Shown in pieces: positions 9,020 to 16,049 of a stretch of DNA of 64,000 nt. Origin of the DNA: JAQWRV01 sp045564915 (lineage in GTDB: Bacteria; Pseudomonadota; Alphaproteobacteria; Rhodospirillales; Rhodospirillaceae). A model generated the notes under the pieces. It was not told the DNA's origin and did no database searches. It worked only from the letters and a program-made list of their open reading frames with translations. The DNA is taken from NCBI GenBank assembly GCA_045564915.1, contig JBJLGL010000009.1, positions 186,001-250,000 of the forward strand, written 5' to 3'. The first letter of the stretch is position 1; each line of letters begins with the position of its first letter. The translations under genes were made by a program, and so were the position numbers.

Positions 9020-9703
9020 TTATTGAGACCAAATAGGCGATTTTATTTTGGTTTTCAAAAACACCGCATGATCAGCTAACTCGTGTTCCTTAGCCACATG
9101 AAATCTGGGCTCGCGGTTTGGCCTAGTCGGCTCTTTCTCAGAAATTACACCCCTTTTGTTGTCGGCCACCGCGCCAAAGCCTAGACGGGGTTCCCGGCCA
9201 CCAACAAGTTCAAGGTAGACCCTTGCCAACAACTCGGCATCTAATAGTGCGCCGTGTTTTGTGCGTGCCGACAGATCAATATTAAAGCGGCGACAAAGGG
9301 CATCAAGGCTAGCCTGAGCGCCCGGAAATTTTTGTCGTGCGATTTGAACAGTGTCGATCACCCTTTCCAGAGCAATGCTCTGACAGCCCGCACTATCAAG
9401 CTCTGCATTCATAAAACCAATATCGAATGCTGCATTATGGGCGATGATCTGTGCCGTTCCGATAAAGGCGATGAGGTCATCGGCAATTTCTATAAATAGC
9501 GGCTTGTCCGCCAAAAAACTTTCGCTTAGCCCGTGAATAGCTTCCGCTTGTTTGGGCATGTCGCGCTCGGGGTTTATATAAGCGTGAAAGCTCTCGCCAG
9601 TAACAACGTGATTGTTGAGTTCAACACACCCGATTTCAACAATACGGTCTCCGGATTTAGGATTTAATCCGGTGGTTTCTGTATCTAGTACAATTTCACG
9701 CAT
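9020..9703 (-). CDS. dnaQ: DNA polymerase III epsilon subunit (proofreading exonuclease)
   Basis: A 227-residue DEDDh 3'-5' exonuclease. Exo I DTETTG begins at residue 7 (D7, E9), Exo II is HNAAFDIGF, and Exo III is KHGALLDAELLA with its histidine and aspartate. Together these give the four acidic metal ligands and the catalytic histidine. It proofreads as part of the replicative polymerase core. Its place in the origin-proximal cluster next to coaE is conserved in Alphaproteobacteria. Confidence 0.96.
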   Translation of the reverse strand: MREIVLDTETTGLNPKSGDRIVEIGCVELNNHVVTGESFHAYINPERDMPKQAEAIHGLSESFLADKPLFIEIADDLIAFIGTAQIIAHNAAFDIGFMNAELDSAGCQSIALERVIDTVQIARQKFPGAQASLDALCRRFNIDLSARTKHGALLDAELLARVYLELVGGREPRLGFGAVADNKRGVISEKEPTRPNREPRFHVAKEHELADHAVFLKTKIKSPIWSQ

Positions 9704-9748
9704 GTGCCTGATCCCCCAGCGTGAGCGCCTTGTCGGCTCGCCACGCTC

Positions 9749-10411
9749 TTAGATGCCACATCTTGAGTCTTTGACATCTCTAGCCGCACTTCTCAGTTGG
9801 GCCCATGTCCTGTGTTTGCCCAAACCGCTGTGGATAATAACGTCAGAACGCTGTCGCTTTTCAGCGTCCGATAATTGTCTTTTTAGTATAGTCATGAATT
9901 TTTCTTCCGTCATCCCGGTCCGAGACAAAGCGCGCTGACGTTGCAGAAAAAATGGTGCAGAAACAACGAATATTGCATCACAGATTTTGTTGATGCCGGC
10001 CTCAAATAACAACGGGGCGTCGAGCACAACACAGGTTGTGTTTAGCATGGCGTGTCTCAGCAGGAACCGGTATCGATCATCTTGGACCATAGGATGCAAT
10101 ATTGTTTCAAGCTCCCTGAGTGCTGCGAGATCTTTATAAGCAATGCTCCCCATCGCAGCGCGGTCAATGCCTTTTTTTGTAACCACACTAGGGAAAACTT
10201 TTTTAATCGCGCCCACAGCCTGCCCCCCGGCTGCAGTCAACTTATGCACTGATGCGTCCGAATCAAAAACTGGGATGCCCATGCGCTTGAGCATAAACGC
10301 TGCCGTTGATTTGCCCATGGCAATTGAGCCTGTTAGGCCAATAATGCGGAAAGGCCAGCGGCGGCTGGGTGGGCTTTGGGTGGGTTGATAGGGCGAGCTA
10401 GGGGAAAACAC
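9749..10411 (-). CDS. coaE: Dephospho-CoA kinase
   Basis: A 220-residue P-loop kinase that phosphorylates dephospho-CoA in the last step of coenzyme A synthesis. Walker A GSIAMGKST lies at 28-36, followed by PVFDSDASVHKL and VLDAPLLFEAG typical of CoaE. The first 20 residues, rich in proline and serine, extend beyond the usual start. The frame opens with GTG (10409-10411), two bases after the aroE stop, so coupling is likely. No better internal start precedes the P-loop. Confidence 0.95.
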   Translation of the reverse strand: MFSPSSPYQPTQSPPSRRWPFRIIGLTGSIAMGKSTAAFMLKRMGIPVFDSDASVHKLTAAGGQAVGAIKKVFPSVVTKKGIDRAAMGSIAYKDLAALRELETILHPMVQDDRYRFLLRHAMLNTTCVVLDAPLLFEAGINKICDAIFVVSAPFFLQRQRALSRTGMTEEKFMTILKRQLSDAEKRQRSDVIIHSGLGKHRTWAQLRSAARDVKDSRCGI

Positions 10412-10413
10412 GG

Positions 10414-11256
10414 CTACGGATCTTGCAGCACATGGGCACGGAGAGCCGGGGTAACTTTTGGCCGTATGCCGAACCAGCCCTCAAAGCCTGGCACAGCTTG
10501 ATATAGAAGCATGCCAAGGCCATCCACCACTGGATTGCCGCGACTCCTTGCTTCCGCAAGCAATTGAGTTTCTAGAGGAGCGTAGACAAGATCTGTTACT
10601 ATCGCTGCAGAAGGAAGTCCGGTCAGATCGACATCCAGCGGGGGCTGTGCCTTCATTCCAAGCGTTGTAGTATTGACCAATAATGCGGCCGATGTCAGCG
10701 CTTCGTGGCGCTCGGACCAGCTCCGCACGGAGATTGAGCCGCCAATATGGGCCGCCAGTTTTTCTGCCTTCCTGCGGGTGCGGTTAACTAAAATAATTTC
10801 ACCGCACCCCGAATCCACCAGGCCCGCAACCACCGCACGCGCTGAGCCCCCCGCACCAAGAACAACGGCGGCGCCTTCGCTGGCCGACCACGTCGTTGCA
10901 TTAGTCTTAATATTTTCAATAAAGCCGCGGCCGTCTGTATTGGTGCCTTTGAGGCTGCCGTCTCTTGAGACAAACACCGTATTTACAGCGCCTATGCGGC
11001 GAGCAACATCGTCGACGTGGTCTACGATTGATAATGCCGCCTCTTTATGGGGCACGGTTAAATTCACACCGCAATACCCGAGCCTAGGCAGCGCTCTTAG
11101 TGCATGATCGAGATTATTGGGCGCAATAGGCAGCGGCAAATAAGCCCCATTAATGTTGTGTTTGCGCAACCAAAACCCATGCAGTCTTGGTGATAGAGAG
11201 TGTTTAATCGGCCAGCCCATTACGCCGGTTAACTTTTTCCTGCTATTCGAATTCAT
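10414..11256 (-). CDS. aroE: Shikimate dehydrogenase
   Basis: Reduces 3-dehydroshikimate with NADPH in the shikimate pathway. Substrate-binding GWPIKHSLSP is at 14-23, the catalytic lysine is in LTVPHKE (K71), NTDG carries the catalytic aspartate, and the nucleotide loop is GAGGSARAV. The longest frame opens with GTG at 11286, but I chose the ATG at 11254-11256 because it overlaps the maf stop as ATGA, the same arrangement as maf with ppsR. This gives 280 residues, the usual length. Confidence 0.94.
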   Translation of the reverse strand: MNSNSRKKLTGVMGWPIKHSLSPRLHGFWLRKHNINGAYLPLPIAPNNLDHALRALPRLGYCGVNLTVPHKEAALSIVDHVDDVARRIGAVNTVFVSRDGSLKGTNTDGRGFIENIKTNATTWSASEGAAVVLGAGGSARAVVAGLVDSGCGEIILVNRTRRKAEKLAAHIGGSISVRSWSERHEALTSAALLVNTTTLGMKAQPPLDVDLTGLPSAAIVTDLVYAPLETQLLAEARSRGNPVVDGLGMLLYQAVPGFEGWFGIRPKVTPALRAHVLQDP

Positions 11257-11873
11257 CTTGTGATCGCCCCGCATTCTCGCAAACACTCAAGCGTTGGCAA
11301 TAACGGTAGCCCAAGAATTGAAAAGAAGCTTCCTTCCACTCGTTCAAACAACTGGGCTCCCAAGCCTTCAAGATGATACCCCCCGACCGAGGACAAAAGA
11401 CTGTCCCCGGCAGTGGATATATATTGGTCCAAAAAGACTTCTGAAAATTTTCTCATGGTTAAGGCTGGGTGGTCATGCGTGTGCCATATTCGCTTCCCAC
11501 CGACAGCCACAACAACTGCCGTTGCCAGGTGGTGGGTTCGCCCACGAAAGCGCAACAAATTAGACCGCGCCTCGGCTACCGTCGCTGGCTTGTCAAACCA
11601 CTGGCCGTCTAGATATAGAATTTGATCGGCGCCAATAACAAAATGTTTCGGGTTCTGAATTGATACAGTTGTCGCCTTTAGGGTTGCTAAAGAATCTGCT
11701 GCATCGATAGCGCTGGCTCCTGTTTGCTTTGCTTGTTTTTTTGTTGGTTCTTCATCAACACCAGAGACATTTATTTCAAACGGCACCCGGGCCTGGCTCA
11801 ACACGGCAGCGCGGCTGGGGCTGGCAGACGCCAGTATAATCTGTGGTTGCACGACAAGCCCTTCCGCCGTCAT
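11253..11873 (-). CDS. maf: Maf family nucleotide pyrophosphatase
   Basis: A 206-residue Maf protein that hydrolyses modified or non-canonical nucleoside triphosphates. The signature LASASPSRAAVL begins near residue 13. The GADQ strand and the KPATVAEARSNLLRFRGRTH segment follow in the usual order. Its ATG overlaps the ppsR stop as ATGA and its own stop overlaps the aroE start the same way, so ppsR-maf-aroE-coaE is one coupled operon running away from the proposed origin. Confidence 0.94.
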   Translation of the reverse strand: MTAEGLVVQPQIILASASPSRAAVLSQARVPFEINVSGVDEEPTKKQAKQTGASAIDAADSLATLKATTVSIQNPKHFVIGADQILYLDGQWFDKPATVAEARSNLLRFRGRTHHLATAVVVAVGGKRIWHTHDHPALTMRKFSEVFLDQYISTAGDSLLSSVGGYHLEGLGAQLFERVEGSFFSILGLPLLPTLECLRECGAITR

Positions 11874-12688
11874 GCTGTATCCCGCTCGTTATAAAGCTGA
11901 ATGATTGACGCTGCCGTTTCCTCAATAGATTTGCGGGTTACATCAATGACCGGCCATCCTCGAGAGCGAAACAGCCGGCGGGATGCCGCAACCTCTTCTT
12001 TAACAAGATCTACATCAGCATAGTCCAGGCCTCGATCTTCCTTCATCAGTCGGAGGCGGCTTTGTCGAATATCAGTCAGGCTTTTAGGTTCTCGTGTTAG
12101 CCCAACAAACAGGGGTTTCCCTGACGCCCAAATGCTCTCTGGCACCTCGACGCCGGGCACTAAAGGGATGTTGCCGGCCCGCAGCCCGCGGTTGGCTAGA
12201 TACATACATGTTGGAGTCTTAGAGGTTCTTGATACACCCAATAGCACTACATCCGCCGTGACTAGGCCGTCTAGGTTTTGGCCGTCATCATGGGCCATTG
12301 CATAATGCATAGCTTCTATGCGATCAAAATAATCATCATCTAGATTGTGTTGCCGGCCAATTTCATGGCCGCCCTCCCGGTTAAACATCTTCGCCAGAGC
12401 GTCCATAACTGGATCAAGCGCGGACACGCAAGGCACACCGAGATCCCGGCACGCTTGCTCAAGGTGACTGCGAATTTTTGAGTCTAGTAACGTAAAAACT
12501 ACAAGGCCAGGAGCGGCCCTGATCCCGTCGATCACTCGATTTATTTGGCCGGTTGTGCGAACTAACCACCAGAAATGTTCGGTTACCGAGTCCTCATCAT
12601 ATTGGACTAAACATGCTCTAGCAATTCCGCTAACAGTTTCGCCAGAAGAGTCGGAGACAAGATGAAGGTTATAGTTTTGGTCAGTCAC
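11870..12688 (-). CDS. ppsR: PEP synthase / PPDK regulatory protein (DUF299)
   Basis: A 272-residue bifunctional kinase/pyrophosphorylase family protein that switches phosphoenolpyruvate synthase or pyruvate phosphate dikinase on and off. The P-loop-like GVSRTSKTP lies at 151-159 and the N-terminus LHLVSDSSGETV is diagnostic. It opens with GTG (12686-12688). Its orthologue is the gene next to the replication origin in Caulobacter and Rickettsia, which makes the 613-base gap upstream of it the natural origin candidate. Confidence 0.95.
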   Translation of the reverse strand: MTDQNYNLHLVSDSSGETVSGIARACLVQYDEDSVTEHFWWLVRTTGQINRVIDGIRAAPGLVVFTLLDSKIRSHLEQACRDLGVPCVSALDPVMDALAKMFNREGGHEIGRQHNLDDDYFDRIEAMHYAMAHDDGQNLDGLVTADVVLLGVSRTSKTPTCMYLANRGLRAGNIPLVPGVEVPESIWASGKPLFVGLTREPKSLTDIRQSRLRLMKEDRGLDYADVDLVKEEVAASRRLFRSRGWPVIDVTRKSIEETAASIIQLYNERDTA

Positions 12689-12732
12689 AAAATTTCTTTG
12701 CTGTTAGTATGCTGGGAGCAAGTTTGCGTTGC

Positions 12733-12741
12733 TGAGGATAA
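12733..12741 (-). promoter_or_regulatory. DnaA box-like site
   Basis: On the minus strand this reads TTATCCTCA, 8 of 9 matches to TTATCCACA. It lies 45 bases upstream of the ppsR start within the oriC candidate. Confidence 0.45.
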
Positions 12742-12783
12742 AATGGAAATTGCGCCACAAAAATTTTTACGGTCCCCAATTTT

Positions 12784-13063
12784 AGATTCTTATCTTTAAC
12801 TTGATAACCTGTAGAAAAGAAATTCGGCGAACACTTTTTTTGTGGAACATCACCTTCTGTTCTAAGGGCCCCCATTTTATAAAAGATTCTTATCCACTTC
12901 AGTTATATATATATCTAAACACCTTAACAGTTCCTTCCCATAAAAAGTCACAGCTGTTCCTTTTTTGGGTGTTCACCCTCTTCTTGTTAGTTGCTCTATG
13001 GAAAACTTTTGATCCCCGACATTAACAGGCCCAACTACTACAACATCTAAGTTTTAAGAATCT
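12784..13063. repeat. Three copies of AGATTCTTA in the oriC candidate
   Basis: AGATTCTTA occurs at 12784-12792 and 12884-12892 on the plus strand, exactly 100 bases apart (extending to AGATTCTTATC in both), and at 13055-13063 on the minus strand. Each copy contains a GANTC site, the target of the alphaproteobacterial CcrM methylase. Three identical 9-mers in 280 bases suggest a functional repeat. Confidence 0.55.
12890..12898 (+). promoter_or_regulatory. DnaA box-like site
   Basis: TTATCCACT, 8 of 9 matches to the DnaA box, just upstream of an AT-rich alternation (12903-12914). It overlaps the second copy of the AGATTCTTA repeat, so a methylation site and a DnaA site are fused here. Confidence 0.5.
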
Positions 13064-13301
13064 TATTATTTGTAGAGTAGTAACTAGATCCACTAAGTGA
13101 TGCGTATTTATAGTTTGACATACTACCATAGCATACGGTAACGAGGTCATCTCTTTCCGGCGTCTCAGCCCATCTTCCTATCTGTTCCATGTTTCAATCC
13201 AATAATTATTCATACTTCGGACTGCTTGTTGTCCCGACGCTACAATTTAAACAGCCCTCCTCAAATACTTTTTACCCTTAATTGTAAGAGCACAGAATTC
13301 A

Positions 13302-14558
13302 ATGCATCTTAAAGAACTTAAGCAGAAAACACCGCCAGAGCTTTTAGCGTTTGCAGAGGAAATGGGTATAGAAAATGCCTCGAATCTTCGTAAGCAAGAC
13401 ATGTTGTTTTCAATTCTCAAGCAGTTGGCTGAGGATGAAAAAGCGATTGTTGGCGACGGCGTCCTTGAAATTCTGCAGGATGGTTTCGGGTTTTTACGCT
13501 CTCCTGAATCGAATTACTTGGCTGGGCCAGATGATATATACGTTTCCCCAAGCCAAGTTCGCCGCTTTGGACTGCGCACAGGGGACACTGTTGAAGGAGA
13601 GATTCGCGGGCCAAAAGAAGGGGAGCGATATTTTGCTCTTCTCAAAGTTAATACAATTAACTTTGAGAAGCCGGAGGCAATACGACACCGAATCAATTTT
13701 GATAATCTGACCCCACTTTATCCGGATGATAAACTCAATATGGAAATTGATGATCCGGCGGGAAAAGAACTTACGGGACGGGTTATTGAAATTGTTTCAC
13801 CTCTTGGTATGGGCCAGAGAGCATTATTAACAGCACCACCAAGAGCCGGGAAAACTGTGATGCTACAGAATATTGCCCATTCTATAGCAGCTAACCACCC
13901 GGAGGTTTATTTAATTGTACTATTGATTGACGAGCGTCCGGAAGAAGTAACGGATATGGATCGCACGGTAAAAGGAGAAGTTGTTAGTTCAACGTTTGAT
14001 GAGCCAGCACAACGGCACGTTCAAGTGGCTGAAATGGTTATCGAAAAGGCAAAGCGGCTAGTGGAGCATAAGAGGAATGTCGTAATTCTATTGGATTCTA
14101 TTACACGCCTTGCCCGGGCGTATAACACGGTGGTCCCATCGTCCGGGAAAGTTCTAACGGGCGGCGTTGATGCTAATGCGCTGCAAAGACCGAAGCGTTT
14201 CTTTGGCGCGGCCCGCAATATTGAGGAGGGGGGATCTCTGACAATTATTGCCACCGCGCTAATCGAAACTGGCAGCCGGATGGATGAAGTGATTTTTGAG
14301 GAGTTTAAGGGAACCGGGAATTCGGAAATCGTTATGGAGCGAAAACTTGCCGACAAACGGGTTTTCCCAGCCATCGATATTACAAAGTCCGGCACCCGGA
14401 AAGAAGAGCTTCTGGTTGATCAGAAAACGCTATCGAAGATGTGGGTGCTGCGCCGCATTCTTGATCCCATGGGGAACCAAGACGGGATGGAGTTCCTCCT
14501 AGACAAGCTGCGTGAGTCCAAGAACAACAACGATTTCTTCGATCGTATGAATCAGTAG
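13302..14558 (+). CDS. rho: Transcription termination factor Rho
   Basis: A 418-residue hexameric RNA helicase. It has the N-terminal Rho domain (LKELKQKTPPELLAFAEEMG), the RNA-binding fold near 50-120 with DGFGFLR, Walker A PPRAGKT near 179-185, the Walker B stretch LIVLLIDERPEEV near 204-215, and the R-loop region. In many Alphaproteobacteria rho lies a few genes from the origin after hemE, hemH and hemJ; here it is the first gene on the right side. It converges on the next gene with an 11-base gap and no intrinsic terminator. Confidence 0.98.
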   Translation: MHLKELKQKTPPELLAFAEEMGIENASNLRKQDMLFSILKQLAEDEKAIVGDGVLEILQDGFGFLRSPESNYLAGPDDIYVSPSQVRRFGLRTGDTVEGEIRGPKEGERYFALLKVNTINFEKPEAIRHRINFDNLTPLYPDDKLNMEIDDPAGKELTGRVIEIVSPLGMGQRALLTAPPRAGKTVMLQNIAHSIAANHPEVYLIVLLIDERPEEVTDMDRTVKGEVVSSTFDEPAQRHVQVAEMVIEKAKRLVEHKRNVVILLDSITRLARAYNTVVPSSGKVLTGGVDANALQRPKRFFGAARNIEEGGSLTIIATALIETGSRMDEVIFEEFKGTGNSEIVMERKLADKRVFPAIDITKSGTRKEELLVDQKTLSKMWVLRRILDPMGNQDGMEFLLDKLRESKNNNDFFDRMNQ

Positions 14559-14569
14559 GGCGGACTCCG

Positions 14570-15547
14570 TCAAGGAACTAATATCGTCGAACCAGTGGTT
14601 GTCCCCGCTTCGAGATCAGCGTGGGCGTGGTGCGCTTGGGACAACCCATAACTTTGACCGACCTCTATCTGTACAGCACCCGAACAAACGATGTCGAACA
14701 GCTCACCGCAGCCCCGGTCGAGCTCTGTGCGCGTCCCTGTGTAATCGAATAAAGTCGGCCGGGTAACAAACAAAGAGCCCCGAGGCCCCAGAGAGCCAAC
14801 CTCTAGAGACGGCGGTGGGCCAGAAGCATTGCCAAAGGAAACCATGAGACCGCGGCGCTGTAGACACTCCAAGGAGCCCATGAAAGTGTCTTTTCCAACA
14901 CCGTCGTACACTACCGAAACCCCCGCGCCATTCGTTATTTCCTTAACCTTGGCGGGAAAGTCTTCGTGTTTGTAAAGGATGGTATGATGGCACCCATTAG
15001 AGCGGGCGAGCTCAGCCTTTTCTTCAGAACCGACAGTGCCTATGACCGTGGCACCGATGTGATTAGCCCACTGGCTAAATATTAGGCCAACGCCCCCAGC
15101 TGCGGCATGAAACAAAACGGTTTCACCTTTTGAGAGCGTGTGCAGGCTTCGCAAGAGATACCAAACGGTAAGGCCTCGGAGCATCATTCCTGCAGCGGTT
15201 TCGTCACTAATCGAAGGCGGGACCCTAACTAGCGAGTCCGGCGCCATGACCCTAGCTTCCGAGTACGACCCCAGGGGGCCAGTGCCATAACACACGCGGT
15301 CGCCAACCCGAAAATCTGTCACCCCGGCACCGACGGCATCAATCTCGCCCACGGCCTCCATTCCAGGAGTAAAGGGCAGGTCGGGAACAGGATATAAGCC
15401 GGAGCGGTGATAGGTGTCTATGAAGTTTACGCCAATAGCGGTCTGTCTTAGGCGAACCTCATTCGGCCCTGGATCTCCAACCTCAATTTCTTTCGCGACC
15501 AACACATCCGGCCCCCCGGGGCTATGTACTAAGATTGCCTTGACCAT
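14570..15547 (-). CDS. Quinone oxidoreductase, zinc-free MDR family
   Basis: A 325-residue NADPH-dependent quinone reductase of the QorA type. The GroES-like half contains GVNFIDTYHRSGLYP and PFTPGMEAVGEIDAVG; the Rossmann half contains LFHAAAGGVGLIFSQWA. No structural zinc cysteines are seen. A longer frame begins at 15562, but a GAGGGAG Shine-Dalgarno sequence overlaps that region and is well spaced for the ATG at 15545-15547, so I chose the latter. It is followed on the minus strand by no partner; ogt lies upstream at a distance of 45 bases. Confidence 0.9.
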   Translation of the reverse strand: MVKAILVHSPGGPDVLVAKEIEVGDPGPNEVRLRQTAIGVNFIDTYHRSGLYPVPDLPFTPGMEAVGEIDAVGAGVTDFRVGDRVCYGTGPLGSYSEARVMAPDSLVRVPPSISDETAAGMMLRGLTVWYLLRSLHTLSKGETVLFHAAAGGVGLIFSQWANHIGATVIGTVGSEEKAELARSNGCHHTILYKHEDFPAKVKEITNGAGVSVVYDGVGKDTFMGSLECLQRRGLMVSFGNASGPPPSLEVGSLGPRGSLFVTRPTLFDYTGTRTELDRGCGELFDIVCSGAVQIEVGQSYGLSQAHHAHADLEAGTTTGSTILVP

Positions 15548-15592
15548 ATTCCGCTCCCTCATAAATGACTTTTAAAAGCACCCCGAGGCGTG

Positions 15593-16045
15593 TCACACAC
15601 CCCGATAACCCTCAATATCCAACAGCATTTGCTTTGTATCTAATCCACCCTCGCCTGAATAGCCTCCCAGACTAAGGTTGGAGGCCACCACTCGGTGACA
15701 GGGAATAATAATAGGGAGGGGATTGGCCCCACAAGCAGCTCCAACCGGACGGGGGCTGGAGTTTATGCGTTTAGCAAGACAAGCATAAGACACCGCCTGG
15801 CCGAATGGGATTTCTTTTATGGCTTTCCAGACATGCTGTTGGAATGGCGTGCCCAAGGGCCCCAGCGGGAGGTCAAACGTTGACCGCCTGCCTTCCAGGT
15901 AATCCTGAATTTGCTTCCCCGCCCTACACAGCAAGGGCGTGTAATCCTGGGCCCCGCCCCATCCCCAGCCGACAGACACCAGCGCCCCGCCTTCCTCCGA
16001 CACAGTCAGATCGAAGAGCGTAAAATGAAATGAAAGCTGCCGCAC
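15593..16045 (-). CDS. ogt: Methylated-DNA--protein-cysteine methyltransferase
   Basis: A 150-residue suicidal DNA repair protein that moves the methyl group from O6-methylguanine to its own cysteine. The active-site PCHRV lies at 115-119 with C116, preceded by GTPFQQHVWKAIKEIPFGQ, which contains the DNA-binding helix, and followed by LGGYSGEGG. It opens with GTG (16043-16045), four bases after the stop of the thioredoxin-domain gene, so the two are probably co-transcribed. Confidence 0.94.
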   Translation of the reverse strand: MRQLSFHFTLFDLTVSEEGGALVSVGWGWGGAQDYTPLLCRAGKQIQDYLEGRRSTFDLPLGPLGTPFQQHVWKAIKEIPFGQAVSYACLAKRINSSPRPVGAACGANPLPIIIPCHRVVASNLSLGGYSGEGGLDTKQMLLDIEGYRGV

Positions 16046-16049
16046 TCTG

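Larger units (their letters stand above)
12689..13301. other. Candidate chromosomal replication origin (oriC)
   Basis: A 613-base gene-free, AT-rich stretch between the divergent ppsR and rho genes. It holds two 8/9 matches to the DnaA box TTATCCACA, further 7/9 matches (12810-12818, 12841-12849, 12997-13005), an AT alternation at 12903-12914 that could open easily, and three GANTC sites. In Alphaproteobacteria the origin lies beside the ppsR orthologue, and parA, parB and parS sit about 10 kb away here. Short reading frames crossing it have poor composition and no homologue that I recognise. Leading-strand gene polarity on both sides fits. The regular partner hemE is absent. Confidence 0.7.

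Noticed and set aside
9016..9030. Hairpin GGTCT/AGACC between secB and dnaQ
   Set aside because: Five base pairs, no T-run on either strand, and it overlaps the dnaQ stop; too weak for a terminator call.
12801..13025. Reading frame of 74 codons across the origin candidate
   Set aside because: Low-complexity hydrophobic and basic content, no Shine-Dalgarno sequence and no family; it crosses the DnaA boxes.
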